Positions 54,458-63,572 of a stretch of DNA of 64,000 bases are shown in pieces. The stretch lies in the NCBI RefSeq assembly GCF_034424375.1, contig NZ_CP139965.1, forward strand, positions 3,100,001 to 3,164,000, written 5' to 3'. The translations under genes and the position numbers were made by a program. The notes below the pieces were generated by a model that saw only the letters and a list, made by a program, of their open reading frames with translations, had not been told where the DNA came from and made no database searches. This stretch comes from Paraburkholderia kururiensis (GTDB lineage: Bacteria; Pseudomonadota; Gammaproteobacteria; Burkholderiales; Burkholderiaceae). Positions within the stretch are counted from its first letter, which is position 1, and each line of letters begins with the position of its first letter.

Positions 54458-54499
54458 TACCCCTCCAAGGGAAGAAAGTTCATAAATACGAGTGCGCGC

Positions 54500-54508
54500 A
54501 TTTTATCA
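54500..54508 (-). promoter_or_regulatory. Candidate extended -10 promoter of acpP
   Basis: Minus-strand TG-A-TAAAAT about 45 nt before the acpP ATG, with a weak -35. The -10 extension overlaps one edge of the inverted repeat CAGGT-TTG-ACCTG (54507-54519), a possible operator. Confidence 0.4.
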
Positions 54509-54622
54509 GGTTTGACCTGGCAAAAAAGCTGCGCCCACGGGTTCCAGACGGCCAATCCGCGCTGCGCTCTTCGATGGTGTTTGCGACGAGCGCATCAAGG
54601 CGCGGATAGTACCTGAATCCGG

Positions 54623-55372
54623 TTACGACATGTACATACCGCCGTTGACGTGCATCGTCGTGCCGGTAATGTAGCCGGCGTGCGGCGACGCGAGGAACGC
54701 GACGGCGTGAGCGATATCGTCCGGGCTGCCGAGACGGCCGAGCGGAATCTGCGCCTTGAGCGCCGCTTGCTGCTCCTCGGGCAGAACCTTGGTCATGTCG
54801 GTATCGATGAAGCCCGGCGCGACACAATTCACGGTGATGTTGCGGCTGCCGATCTCGCGCGCGAGCGCACGCGTCATACCCGCCACGCCGGCCTTCGCGG
54901 CCGCGTAGTTCACCTGCCCCGGGTTGCCCGCCGAACCCACCACCGACGTGATGTTGATGATGCGACCACCACGCGCCTTCATCATGGGACGCAGAACGGC
55001 ACGCGACAGACGGAACACCGCCTTCAGGTTGGTGTCGATCACGGCATCCCACTCCTCGTCCTTCATGCGCATGGCGAGCTGGTCCTGCGTGATGCCGGCG
55101 TTATTCACAAGAATGCCCAGGCCGCCGAACTCCTTGACGGTGGCTTCGATCAGCGCTTCGGCCGCACCGGCGTCGTTGACGTCGAGCACAGCACCGCGGC
55201 CGTTCAGGTCCGCCGCCTTGAAGGCGTCGTCGATTGCGGTTGCGCCCGCTTCGCTCGTTGCCGTGCCGATCACGGTCGCGCCCTGGCGGGCCAGTTGGAA
55301 CGCAATGGCGCGGCCAATGCCGCGCGATGCGCCCGTCACGATCGCGATCTGTTTGTCGAGAGTCTTTTCCAT
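54623..55372 (-). CDS. fabG: 3-oxoacyl-[acyl-carrier-protein] reductase
   Basis: NADPH-dependent first reduction of the elongation cycle. 249-residue SDR with cofactor loop IVTGASRGIGRAIAFQLA, NNAG in ILVNNAGITQD, catalytic Ser in INITSVVGSAGN and YxxxK in VNYAAAKAGVAGMT. Confidence 0.98.
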   Translation of the reverse strand: MEKTLDKQIAIVTGASRGIGRAIAFQLARQGATVIGTATSEAGATAIDDAFKAADLNGRGAVLDVNDAGAAEALIEATVKEFGGLGILVNNAGITQDQLAMRMKDEEWDAVIDTNLKAVFRLSRAVLRPMMKARGGRIINITSVVGSAGNPGQVNYAAAKAGVAGMTRALAREIGSRNITVNCVAPGFIDTDMTKVLPEEQQAALKAQIPLGRLGSPDDIAHAVAFLASPHAGYITGTTMHVNGGMYMS

Positions 55373-55514
55373 CGTTCAGTCCGGGTTGCGAATGGCCCGA
55401 TAAGTATCGAATTAGCGGGCAAGTAACACTGGGAGCGCTGGTCGCCCACACCTTGCGGCGAAAGCGCCTGGCATAGCTGTCAGCGCAGGCCGCCGCGCGA
55501 CCCCGTTCGCGGCA

Positions 55515-56447
55515 TCAGGCGCCGGCGAGCTTCAATGCTTCGTCGAGCGAAGCCGGGTCGACGATCGCTACACCCACGAGGTTGCCGTCGATCCGTTTCG
55601 TGAGGCCGGCCAGCACCTTGCCGGGACCGCATTCGATCACGTGCGTCATGCCTTGCGCCGCGATCGTCTTCACGCACTCCACCCAGCGCACGGGACCGGC
55701 GGCCTGACGCACCAGGGCGTCGCGAATCGCAGCCGGGTCGCTGACCATGGCGACATCGACGTTGTTCACCACCGGAATGGCGGGCTCACGCACCTCGACG
55801 CTCGCGAGATACTCGCGCAACTGATCGGAAGCCGGCTTGAGCAGCGACGAGTGAAAGGGTGCCGACACGGGCAGCGGCAGCGCGCGCTTCGCGCCCCTTG
55901 CCTTCGCGACTTCGCAGGCCTTTTCGACCGCTGCCTTGTGACCCGCGATCACCACCTGCGCCGGCGCGTTGAAATTCACGGCTTCGACAACACCCGCAGC
56001 GGATGCTTCGGCGCACACGGCGCGTACCGTGTCGTCGTCGAGACCCAGGATCGCAGCCATGCCGCCTTCGCCCACCGGCACCGCCGACTGCATCGCCTGC
56101 GCGCGAAAACGCACGAGCGGCACAGCATCGCGAAACGCGAGCGCGCCGGCCGCGACGAGCGCCGTGTACTCACCCAGGCTGTGGCCGGCCACCATGGCCG
56201 GCGCGGGGCCACCCGCCTGTTGCCAGGCGCGATAGACCGCATACGCCGCGGTGAGCATGACCGGCTGCGTATTCGTCGTGAGATTGAGTTCCTCGGCGGG
56301 GCCTTCGGCAATCAACTTGCCGAGGTCCTGGCCGAGCGCGTCGGAGGCTTCCTCGACGGTCTCGCGCACCACGGCGTGATCAGCAAACGCATTCAGCATG
56401 CCGACCGACTGCGAGCCCTGTCCGGGAAAAACGAACGCGAATTTCAT
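55515..56447 (-). CDS. fabD: Malonyl-CoA--ACP transacylase
   Basis: Loads malonate onto AcpP. 310 residues: FVFPGQGSQSVGM at the N-terminus, nucleophile Ser in VAGHSLGEYTALVAAGAL, the Arg in VRFRAQAMQ and catalytic His in LPVSAPFHSSLLK. Between fabH and fabG. Confidence 0.98.
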   Translation of the reverse strand: MKFAFVFPGQGSQSVGMLNAFADHAVVRETVEEASDALGQDLGKLIAEGPAEELNLTTNTQPVMLTAAYAVYRAWQQAGGPAPAMVAGHSLGEYTALVAAGALAFRDAVPLVRFRAQAMQSAVPVGEGGMAAILGLDDDTVRAVCAEASAAGVVEAVNFNAPAQVVIAGHKAAVEKACEVAKARGAKRALPLPVSAPFHSSLLKPASDQLREYLASVEVREPAIPVVNNVDVAMVSDPAAIRDALVRQAAGPVRWVECVKTIAAQGMTHVIECGPGKVLAGLTKRIDGNLVGVAIVDPASLDEALKLAGA

Positions 56448-56574
56448 AACGTCCCCAATTCGTTGAATTCAGAAGCGGATGCACACGCGCGGCGTGCGCA
56501 TCGCGGCGCGGTCGCCGCACAGGGCGACCCCATAAGGTAGTCGCCGCGTTCAGGCAGCGCGCCCGCAGCGGCCG

Positions 56575-57564
56575 TCAATAACGGATGACCGAGGCGCCCC
56601 AGGTGAAGCCGCCCCCGACGCCTTCGATCAGCACGTTCTGGCCGCGCCGGATGCGTCCGTCGCGCACGGCGACGTCGAGAGCGAGCGGAATGGAAGCGGC
56701 GGACGTGTTGCCGTGCTCGCCTACCGTGACGATCATGCGCTCTTGCGGCAAGTGGAGTTTGCGGCAGGTGCCCTGCATGATGCGGATGTTGGCTTGATGC
56801 GGAACGAGCCAGTCGATTTGATCGGCTGAGAGATGAGCTTTTTCCAGCGCTTCGACGGCGACTTTCTCGAGCAGATTCACCGCGAGCTTGAACACCGCCT
56901 GGCCATCCATGTGCAGGAATGCGCTGCCTGCGACCACGCCACCGTTCACATTGCCGGGCGTGCAGAGAATGTTCGCGTAGCTACCGTCGGCATGCAGTGC
57001 GCTGGAGAGCACACCAGGCTCTTCCGACGCCTGAAGGATCACCGCGCCCGCGCCGTCGCCGAACAGAACGCACGTGGTGCGATCGTTGAAATCGAGAATG
57101 CGGGAGAACGTCTCCGCTCCGACGATGAGTGCCGTACGCGCCTGTCCGCCGCGAATGAAGCTGTCGGCGGTAGCCAATGCGTAGGCGAAACCGGAGCATA
57201 CGGCCTGCACGTCGAATGCCGCGCCGTGGCTCTTGATGCCGAGCTTGCTCTGCAGCAGGCACGCCGTGCTCGGAAACACGTAGTCGGGAGTGGACGTCGC
57301 AACGATGATCAGATCGATGGATTGCGGATCGATGTCCGCGGCTTCGATCGCGCGACGCGAAGCGATCAGTGCGAGTTCGCTGGTGGGAACGTCGGGTTCG
57401 GCGAAATGGCGCGCATGGATGCCGGTGCGGGCAACGATCCATTCATCGCTCGTCTCGATGCCGTTCTTGGCGAGACGTTCAGCCAGTTCCTGGTTCGTGA
57501 CGCGATCGGGCGGCAGATAGCTGCCAGTACCGGCCACGCGGGAATATAGAGTCGATTGAGCCAT
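56575..57564 (-). CDS. fabH: 3-oxoacyl-[acyl-carrier-protein] synthase III
   Basis: Starts fatty-acid synthesis by condensing acetyl-CoA with malonyl-ACP. 329 residues with the Cys-His-Asn triad: FDVQAVCSGFAYALATA, WLVPHQANIRIMQG and TVGEHGNTSAASIPLAL. Its ATG overlaps the plsX stop by one base (TAATG). Confidence 0.98.
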   Translation of the reverse strand: MAQSTLYSRVAGTGSYLPPDRVTNQELAERLAKNGIETSDEWIVARTGIHARHFAEPDVPTSELALIASRRAIEAADIDPQSIDLIIVATSTPDYVFPSTACLLQSKLGIKSHGAAFDVQAVCSGFAYALATADSFIRGGQARTALIVGAETFSRILDFNDRTTCVLFGDGAGAVILQASEEPGVLSSALHADGSYANILCTPGNVNGGVVAGSAFLHMDGQAVFKLAVNLLEKVAVEALEKAHLSADQIDWLVPHQANIRIMQGTCRKLHLPQERMIVTVGEHGNTSAASIPLALDVAVRDGRIRRGQNVLIEGVGGGFTWGASVIRY

Positions 57565-58670
57565 TATGCCTTCGGGGATAATGCTGCGTAGGGCTCGGCC
57601 GGCTGGCCGGCAGCTGGGCTGGCAAAACCCGCGCCGCCCGCTTCGCGCGCGGCCTGCTCGAGGGGTGCCGCGTTCTCTTCCATGGCGCGCGCAAGACGTT
57701 CCACCACGCCATTTTTGACGGCATCATACCCGCGTTTGATCGCCCACTCAAACGCGTAGGCGTCCGCGGAACCGTGGCTTTTGATGACGAGACTGCGCAG
57801 GCCGAGAAGAGCCGCACCGTTGTACTGACGATAGTCCACGCGCTTCTTGAAACGTGACAGCACGGGCAGCGCAGCGAGCGCCATGAGCTTCGTGAGCCAG
57901 GAGCGGCCGAACTCTTCCTTGATGATGTCGGCGAGTATCTGGGCCAATCCTTCCGACGTTTTCAGCGCGACATTTCCAACGAAACCGTCGCAGACGATCA
58001 CGTCGACGGTGCCCTTGTAAATGTCGTTGCCTTCCACGTTGCCGCGAAAATTCAGCGTGCTCGCGCGCAGCAGTTCGCCTGCGCGCTTGATGGTCTCGTT
58101 GCCCTTGATGACCTCTTCGCCGATGTTCAGGAGTGCGATGCTCGGACGTTCCTTGCCTTCGAGTGCAGACACGAGCGCGTGCCCCATCTCGGCGAACTGC
58201 AGCAGATGCTGCGGCCCGCAATCGACATTGGCGCCGAGATCGAGCATCGTCGTGTAGCCGTGCGGGTTGGGCATGGCGAACGCGATAGCGGGGCGCTCGA
58301 TGCCGGGCAACGTCTTGAGCACATAGCGGGAGACGGCCATCAACGCGCCGGTGTTGCCGGCGGAGATGCAGGCCTGCGCCTCGCCGTCCTTCACGCGGTT
58401 GAGCGCCACGCGCATCGACGAGTCTTTCTTCTTGCGCAGCGCGACCTCGACCGGATCGTCCATGGCGACGACCTCGGTTGCTGCCACGACGGAGAGCGCC
58501 GGGTCGTCCAGTGCCTTGAGCTTTTTCAGCTGCGCTCGAATCGCCGTCTCGACGCCGACGAGCATCAGGTGCGCGTCGGGATGCGCACGAACGAAATGGA
58601 CCGCAGCGGGGACGGTGACGGACGGACCGTGGTCGCCTCCCATGCAATCAATCGTGAGCTTTACAGTCAT
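57564..58670 (-). CDS. plsX: Phosphate acyltransferase PlsX
   Basis: Makes acyl-phosphate from acyl-ACP for PlsY, linking fatty-acid and phospholipid synthesis. 368 residues beginning MTVKLTIDCMGGDHGPSVTV; the conserved core includes ACISAGNTGALMAVSRYVLK, DLGANVDCGPQHLLQFAEMG and VIVCDGFVGNVALKTSEGLA. Overlaps fabH by one base. Confidence 0.97.
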   Translation of the reverse strand: MTVKLTIDCMGGDHGPSVTVPAAVHFVRAHPDAHLMLVGVETAIRAQLKKLKALDDPALSVVAATEVVAMDDPVEVALRKKKDSSMRVALNRVKDGEAQACISAGNTGALMAVSRYVLKTLPGIERPAIAFAMPNPHGYTTMLDLGANVDCGPQHLLQFAEMGHALVSALEGKERPSIALLNIGEEVIKGNETIKRAGELLRASTLNFRGNVEGNDIYKGTVDVIVCDGFVGNVALKTSEGLAQILADIIKEEFGRSWLTKLMALAALPVLSRFKKRVDYRQYNGAALLGLRSLVIKSHGSADAYAFEWAIKRGYDAVKNGVVERLARAMEENAAPLEQAAREAGGAGFASPAAGQPAEPYAALSPKA

Positions 58671-58702
58671 GGAATGCGACGAATTTCAGACACTTCAGAC
58701 AC

Positions 58703-58732
58703 AAAAAAGCGGCAGTTGAATGCCGCCTTTTT
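58703..58732 (-). terminator. Intrinsic terminator/attenuator between rpmF and plsX
   Basis: Minus-strand GGCGGCA/TGCCGC stem with a 6-nt loop and a run of six T. It would reduce read-through from the ribosomal gene into the lipid genes. Confidence 0.8.
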
Positions 58733-58803
58733 GCCTAGCAGGAACGTAGTCAAGCGAACGGATCGCCATGCGAAACGCCAGAAGGCGCAACGCGATGTGG
58801 CGA

Positions 58804-58983
58804 TTAGTCGTTCTTCGTCTTGACGACCTTCTTGCCGCGGTAGTAGCCATTCGGGCTGACGTGGTGACGCAGATGCACTTCACCCGTGCTCGGCTCGACA
58901 GCCAGCGGAGCCGACTGAAGGAAATCGTGCGAGCGGTGCATGCCGCGCTTCGACGGCGACTTCTTGTTCTGTTGAACTGCCAT
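58804..58983 (-). CDS. rpmF: 50S ribosomal protein L32
   Basis: 59 residues, starting MAVQQNKKSPSKRGMHRSHD with the family motif VHLRHHVSPNGYYRGKKVV. The zinc-ligand Cys of some L32 proteins are absent. Between yceD and plsX as usual. Confidence 0.98.
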   Translation of the reverse strand: MAVQQNKKSPSKRGMHRSHDFLQSAPLAVEPSTGEVHLRHHVSPNGYYRGKKVVKTKND

Positions 58984-59131
58984 GATAACTCCTGAAAATT
59001 TTTTGAATTCTAACACAGCACGATCCGGCCTTAGCCAACCCTGACACCCGTCCTGAACATCCGCCCGGACTGCGACAAGGCGTATCGTGCTACCCAGCAA
59101 CCTGTTTGTTCAGCGCTCGCTTAAAGCGCCG

Positions 59132-59782
59132 TCAATGCTTGTCACCCGCCCCGCCCTTCTTGAGCGCTTCCAGCGCCGCAAAAGGATTGGGCTTCGTTGT
59201 ACCGCCCTGCTCAGGCTCACCGACACTTTCGCCGTCCTCTTCGGGCGGCTCGCTGGCATCGTCGCCACTCGCGCCCGAGGTAAGGCTCTCGTGGACTTCG
59301 GGGCAGACCTCGTGCTTCGGCACCAACGGCAGCGAAAGCAGCAGCTCTTCCTCGATCAACTCGATGAGATCGAACTGGCGCGAGCCCACGATCACTTCGA
59401 TTTCGTCCTCGTCGAGCGGAAACTCCTCGGCCTCGGCTTCCGTCTGGACGATGCGATAAATCGCGTCGACGTCGAAGGCCTGCTCATAAGGCGTGAGGCA
59501 CCGCTGACACTCGAGCCACGCGGCACCGTGAATGGCGAGCCGCAAATACGGCTGCGGACCCTCGGTACCGTCGTCCTGCAATTCCGGCTGCGTGGAGCCT
59601 TCTGCCTGCCACGTGAACGACGTATCGCGATCTGGCGCGTCTGCCGGGACTTCGTTTAACATGCGCGGCAGTTGCGAGACGCGTACCACACCCGCAGCCT
59701 GACGCCCGCTGCGCGCGAACTCGAAGAGATCGAGTTCATGCATGCTGGCCGGACCGGCAGGTTTGCCTGGATGTTCGGTCAT
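59132..59782 (-). CDS. yceD: YceD family (DUF177) protein, 23S rRNA accumulation
   Basis: 216 residues. DUF177 features are the CxxC in WLECQRCLTPYEQAF, the acidic core LDEDEIEVIVGSRQFDLIEL and LLSLPLVPKHEVC. E. coli YceD is linked to 23S rRNA accumulation; the exact activity is not settled. The C-terminal 40 residues are an acidic/Gly-rich tail. ATG at 59780-59782 chosen because AGGAG lies 6 nt upstream; an ATG five codons earlier is in frame. First gene of the yceD-rpmF-plsX-fab cluster. Confidence 0.92.
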   Translation of the reverse strand: MTEHPGKPAGPASMHELDLFEFARSGRQAAGVVRVSQLPRMLNEVPADAPDRDTSFTWQAEGSTQPELQDDGTEGPQPYLRLAIHGAAWLECQRCLTPYEQAFDVDAIYRIVQTEAEAEEFPLDEDEIEVIVGSRQFDLIELIEEELLLSLPLVPKHEVCPEVHESLTSGASGDDASEPPEEDGESVGEPEQGGTTKPNPFAALEALKKGGAGDKH

Positions 59783-59877
59783 GTGCGGCTCCTGCATCGG
59801 TGAAAAATTTCGCGCAGCTTCGTTGCCAACGAAGAACCGGCAAGAACCCGCGAAAGAGCACCGATGAAAAGCCGGTG

Positions 59878-59906
59878 ATCATAGCGCCTTTATCTTTTCG
59901 AGTCAA
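59878..59906 (-). promoter_or_regulatory. Predicted sigma70 promoter of the yceD-rpmF-plsX-fab cluster
   Basis: Minus-strand TTGACT, 17 bp, TATGAT, with about 90 nt from the expected start site to the yceD ATG. Close to consensus. Confidence 0.7.
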
Positions 59907-60041
59907 ACACTTAAGGGCTCGCGCGAAATCGCCCGTATCACCGCCGTTTGCGGCGCGTTAACGGTACGGTCGCGGTACGGTTGCGCGCCGCCGCGGCCTC
60001 TCGGCAACGCCCTTGCCATCCGTCTTTCATCTCAGGAAACC

Positions 60042-60677
60042 ATGCCGGATTTCTCCGATCGCCTGCCTTCAGCCGGCCGACCAGCCCTGATTCTCGCCAG
60101 CAGCTCGCCCTACCGGCGCGAACTGCTCGAAAGATTGCGCATTCCCTTCGACGTAGCGGTACCCGCGATCGACGAAACGCCCCTGCCCGGTGAAACGCCG
60201 GAAGCCACCGCGCTGCGGCTCGCCGAAGCGAAAGCGAGAGCCGTGGCGGCTACGCTGCCGGCGAACGCGGGGCGCACGCTCGTCATCGGGTCCGATCAGG
60301 TTGCGACCTTCGACGGCAAGCAGATCGGCAAACCGGGCACGCACGAACGCGCGCTTGCCCAATTGCAGGCCATGCGGGGCCGCGAAGTGCTGTTTCACAG
60401 CGCGCTATGCCTGTTCGACAGCGCGTCGGCCGAGGCGCAATCGGTAGACGTCGTAACCCACGTGCGTTTCCGCCGACTGCCGGACGCCACGCTCGACGCC
60501 TATCTGCGAGCCGAAACGCCCTACGACGTCGCAGGCAGCGCCAAATCCGAAGGGCTCGGCATTGCGCTCCTCGAAGCCATTCAGTCCGACGATCCCACGG
60601 CGCTGATCGGCTTGCCGCTGATCGCGCTGACGCGGATGTTGCTCGCCGCCGGTTATCCATTGCTGGAGGCGGCATGA
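60042..60677 (+). CDS. Maf-like nucleotide pyrophosphatase (YceF subgroup)
   Basis: House-cleaning enzyme that hydrolyses non-canonical NTPs; the YceF subgroup prefers m7GTP. 211 residues with ALILASSSPYRRELLERLRI, the acidic IDETPLPGETPEATALRLAE, LVIGSDQVATFDGKQIGKPG and the C-terminal DPTALIGLPLIAL. E. coli YceF also lies divergent from yceD-rpmF, supporting the subgroup. Its TGA overlaps the next ATG. Confidence 0.93.
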   Translation: MPDFSDRLPSAGRPALILASSSPYRRELLERLRIPFDVAVPAIDETPLPGETPEATALRLAEAKARAVAATLPANAGRTLVIGSDQVATFDGKQIGKPGTHERALAQLQAMRGREVLFHSALCLFDSASAEAQSVDVVTHVRFRRLPDATLDAYLRAETPYDVAGSAKSEGLGIALLEAIQSDDPTALIGLPLIALTRMLLAAGYPLLEAA

Positions 60678-61399
60678 GCGGCACGCTTTACCTGATTCCC
60701 AACACGCTGGGCGAAAGCGAAGGAGACGCCGATCCGCTTGCCGCCGTGTTGCCGCAGACGGTACGCACGCGCGCGGCCGGGCTCCGCTACTACATTGGCG
60801 AAAACGCGAAATCCACGCGGGCCTTCCTGAAGAAAGTAGGCACCGAACAGCCCATTCAGGCGATCGAGATTCGCGAATTGAACGTCAACACGCCGCCCGG
60901 CGAGGTCGACAAACTGCTCGAACCGGTGCTTGCCGGTACGGACGCTGGGCTCGTGTCCGAAGCGGGATGCCCTGCGGTAGCCGACCCGGGGGCGCTTCTG
61001 GTGCGTCGCGCGCATGAGCGCGGAGTGAAGGTCGTGCCGCTCGTTGGACCCAGTTCGATTCTGCTCGCGCTCATGGCGTCGGGCCTGAACGGCCAGAGCT
61101 TTGCGTTTCACGGCTACCTGCCCGTCGATGCCGGCGAACGCGCAAAGCGGCTACGCGAACTTGAGCAGCAGTCGCGCAAGTCGAAACAGACGCAGATTTT
61201 CATCGAGACGCCGTACCGCAACCGCGCGCTGCTGGACACGCTCCTCTCCACGTGCGCGCCCTCGACACTCGTGTGCGTGGCCGCCGACCTGACCTTGCCC
61301 ACGGAGATCGTTGCGAGCCGGACGGTGTCTGCCTGGAAAAAAGCGCCGCCGCTGGATCTCCAGAAACGGCCCGCGATTTTCCTGCTGCTCGCGGTATAG
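60674..61399 (+). CDS. SAM-dependent methyltransferase, RsmI-like (tetrapyrrole methylase fold)
   Basis: 241 residues of the RsmI/tetrapyrrole-methylase fold: LYLIPNTLGESE at the start, GLVSEAGCPAVADPGALLVR in the middle (SAM region) and VVPLVGPSSILLALMASGLN, then FIETPYRN. RsmI methylates the 2'-OH of C1402 in 16S rRNA. This protein is shorter and diverges at the N-terminus (IPNTLG where RsmI has TPIGNL), so it is a paralogue with unproven target. ATGA overlap with maf. Confidence 0.9.
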   Translation: MSGTLYLIPNTLGESEGDADPLAAVLPQTVRTRAAGLRYYIGENAKSTRAFLKKVGTEQPIQAIEIRELNVNTPPGEVDKLLEPVLAGTDAGLVSEAGCPAVADPGALLVRRAHERGVKVVPLVGPSSILLALMASGLNGQSFAFHGYLPVDAGERAKRLRELEQQSRKSKQTQIFIETPYRNRALLDTLLSTCAPSTLVCVAADLTLPTEIVASRTVSAWKKAPPLDLQKRPAIFLLLAV

Positions 61400-61492
61400 C
61401 GCTCAGCGGCGGTCTCTGGCCCAAACTGCGCGTGCCTGCTGTTTGGTTCAGCCGGCAAAAGCTAGCGCCCACTCACCGGCTCCCTACCGCCG

Positions 61493-62506
61493 TTAGCGCA
61501 GACTCACCTTGCCGGTCAAAATCAGTGTATGCACGGCGGCACTGCCCACGGCGGTGCCGAACTTGCGTGCGACGCGGTCGGTGAGGCTCTCCTTCACCGT
61601 GTAATCGACGATGTCGGGCGCCTTGATGACGTCGCGCGCTACATAGTCCATATCGCCGAAACCGTCGGCCAGGCCCAGTTCCACGCTTTTCTCACCGGTC
61701 CAGAAAAGCCCCGAAAAGATGTCGGGCGTCTCGTGCAGACGCTTGCCGCGCCCCGCGCGCACGGCTGAAATGAACTGGGTATGGATCTGATCAAGCATGG
61801 ACTGGGCGTGCTCGTCCATCTTCGGCGTATCGGGTGAAAACGGATCGTAAAACGCCTTGTTCTCGCCCGAAGTACGCATCCGCCGCTCGACCCCGAGCTT
61901 CTCCATCAACCCCGTGAAACCGAAGCCATCCATCAGCACGCCGATCGAGCCGACGATGCTGGCCTTGTCCACGTAGATCTTGTCGGCCGCTGCCGCAACG
62001 TAATAACCGCCCGAGGCGCACATGTCGCCCACCACGACGTAGAGGGGGATGGCCGGGTACTTCGCACGCAGCCGGCGAATCTCCTTGTACATGATGCCGG
62101 CCTGCACCGGACTACCGCCCGGGCTGTTGATGCGCAGGATCACGCCGGCCGTGCCCTCGTCCTCGAAGGCATTCTGGAGTGCGGTGTCGATGTCCTCGGC
62201 GTTCGCCGTGCTCTCCGATGCAATCTCGCCGTCCAGCGAGACGAGTGCCGTGTGACGCCCCGTGCTGGACACCTTGCCGCCCGAGACGTCGAGCAGCCCG
62301 ATGGCGACCAGCAGCAGCACGGCAAGAAAGGCGAAGCGGAAGAAAATTTTCCAGCGCCGGGCAGCGCGTTGCTCGTTGATCGCTGCCAGCGCGATGCCTT
62401 CGAGCGCCGCTCGCTCCCAGCCGGGCTCGCCGGCGGCGGTGACAGTAGCGGGCTTCGTGCCCGAAGAAGAGGTGTCGTTCGGATCGGAAGTCGGCTGGTC
62501 GGACAT
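61493..62506 (-). CDS. sppA: Signal peptide peptidase SppA, half-length form
   Basis: Membrane-bound serine protease of family S49 that degrades cleaved signal peptides. The 337-residue protein has one N-terminal TM (IFFRFAFLAVLLLVAIGLLD), the oxyanion region LRINSPGGSPVQAG, nucleophile Ser in GDMCASGGYYVAAAAD and the likely catalytic Lys in RTSGENKAFYDPFSP. This is the short form that needs oligomerisation, unlike the 618-residue E. coli SppA. 17 bp after the Rieske gene. Confidence 0.93.
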   Translation of the reverse strand: MSDQPTSDPNDTSSSGTKPATVTAAGEPGWERAALEGIALAAINEQRAARRWKIFFRFAFLAVLLLVAIGLLDVSGGKVSSTGRHTALVSLDGEIASESTANAEDIDTALQNAFEDEGTAGVILRINSPGGSPVQAGIMYKEIRRLRAKYPAIPLYVVVGDMCASGGYYVAAAADKIYVDKASIVGSIGVLMDGFGFTGLMEKLGVERRMRTSGENKAFYDPFSPDTPKMDEHAQSMLDQIHTQFISAVRAGRGKRLHETPDIFSGLFWTGEKSVELGLADGFGDMDYVARDVIKAPDIVDYTVKESLTDRVARKFGTAVGSAAVHTLILTGKVSLR

Positions 62507-62523
62507 GCGTGGCGTGTGGAAGG

Positions 62524-62916
62524 TCAGGAATCGGCCGGACGCAGATCGTTGTCCGGCAGCCAGAATACGGCGCGGCCTTCCGGCGTGTCCCGTTCGTCAG
62601 CCTGCACCGGGCGAAGCCTGCCGCCGCGGCACGGACCGCCGACACACCGGCCGGTATCGGGCTCGTAAATCGCGCCATGCGTTGCGCACATCAAGTATAA
62701 ACCGGACGATTCGAAGAACTGACCCTCCACCCAGTCGAGTTCCATGGGCACATGGGCGCAGCGATTGAGATAGCCGTAGGGCCGGCCGTTGTAGCGCACG
62801 AAGAACACCACCGCCTCCCCGCCTGCGTACGAGGCACGGCAACGCACGCCCACGCCGCCTTCCACGAGTTCGTGCGCCGCGCAGACACGCACGGGATCGA
62901 GCACCGCGGCACTCAT
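62524..62916 (-). CDS. Small Rieske [2Fe-2S] protein
   Basis: 130 residues with the Rieske cluster motif C-x-H ... C-x2-H: YLNRCAHVPMELDW and YLMCATHGAIYEPDTGRC. No signal peptide or TM, so a cytoplasmic soluble ferredoxin-like protein; the electron partner is unknown. ATG at 62914-62916 overlaps the gph stop (ATGA) and is preceded by GGGAGA; an ATG six codons upstream is in frame. Confidence 0.9.
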   Translation of the reverse strand: MSAAVLDPVRVCAAHELVEGGVGVRCRASYAGGEAVVFFVRYNGRPYGYLNRCAHVPMELDWVEGQFFESSGLYLMCATHGAIYEPDTGRCVGGPCRGGRLRPVQADERDTPEGRAVFWLPDNDLRPADS

Positions 62917-63572
62917 GCGTTCTCCCGCAGCCATGCGACGAGAGAGCCGACGCTGTGGGCCACGAAGCGGGGTTCGAGCGCAGCGAGCGAGTCCGCCGGA
63001 TGCGCGCCATAGGCGACGCCCACGCCGGCCGTGCCTGCATTGATCGCCATCTGCAAATCGTGCGTCGTGTCGCCGATCATGACGGTGCGCTCCAGGTCCT
63101 GGCCGAGCTCCCGCGCCAGTTCCTGCAGCATGGCGGGGTGCGGTTTCGAGAACGTTTCGTCAGCACAGCGCGTGCCGTCGAAGAGGCTCGTGAGACGCGC
63201 CTGGTCCAGCGCCCGGTTCAGGCCCACGCGGCTCTTGCCCGTGGCGACACTCAGCAGATAGCCGGTGTCGCGCAGTTCCTCGAGCATTTCGCGCACGCCG
63301 GCAAAAAGCTCCGTGTGCTGGTCCTTCACCAGATAGTGGAACCGGTACCGCTCGGCGAGACGCGGATAGTCGGACGGGTCGAGCGTCGGCGCGGCGATTT
63401 GCAGCGCGTCGCGCAACCCGAGCCCGATCACGAAGCTCGCCGCCTCGTCGGCCGGCACGGGAAGACCCAGGTCACGGCACGCGGCCTGGATGCTGCACGT
63501 GATGTGCGCGGTCGAATCCATGAGCGTGCCGTCCCAGTCGAAGACGATCAGGTCAAAGTGCTGTCGGGCCAT
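62913..63572 (-). CDS. HAD-IA hydrolase, phosphoglycolate phosphatase-like
   Basis: 219 residues of the HAD-IA family: motif I LIVFDWDGTLMDSTAHI, motif II SVATGKSRVGL, motif III Lys in FSKPHPAM and motif IV TVMIGDTTHDLQMAINAG. Many Gph-like enzymes act on 2-phosphoglycolate or pyrophosphate; the location between rluC and sppA is common in betaproteobacteria and does not fix the substrate. Overlaps rluC by 20 bp and the Rieske gene by 4 bp. Confidence 0.92.
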   Translation of the reverse strand: MARQHFDLIVFDWDGTLMDSTAHITCSIQAACRDLGLPVPADEAASFVIGLGLRDALQIAAPTLDPSDYPRLAERYRFHYLVKDQHTELFAGVREMLEELRDTGYLLSVATGKSRVGLNRALDQARLTSLFDGTRCADETFSKPHPAMLQELARELGQDLERTVMIGDTTHDLQMAINAGTAGVGVAYGAHPADSLAALEPRFVAHSVGSLVAWLRENA

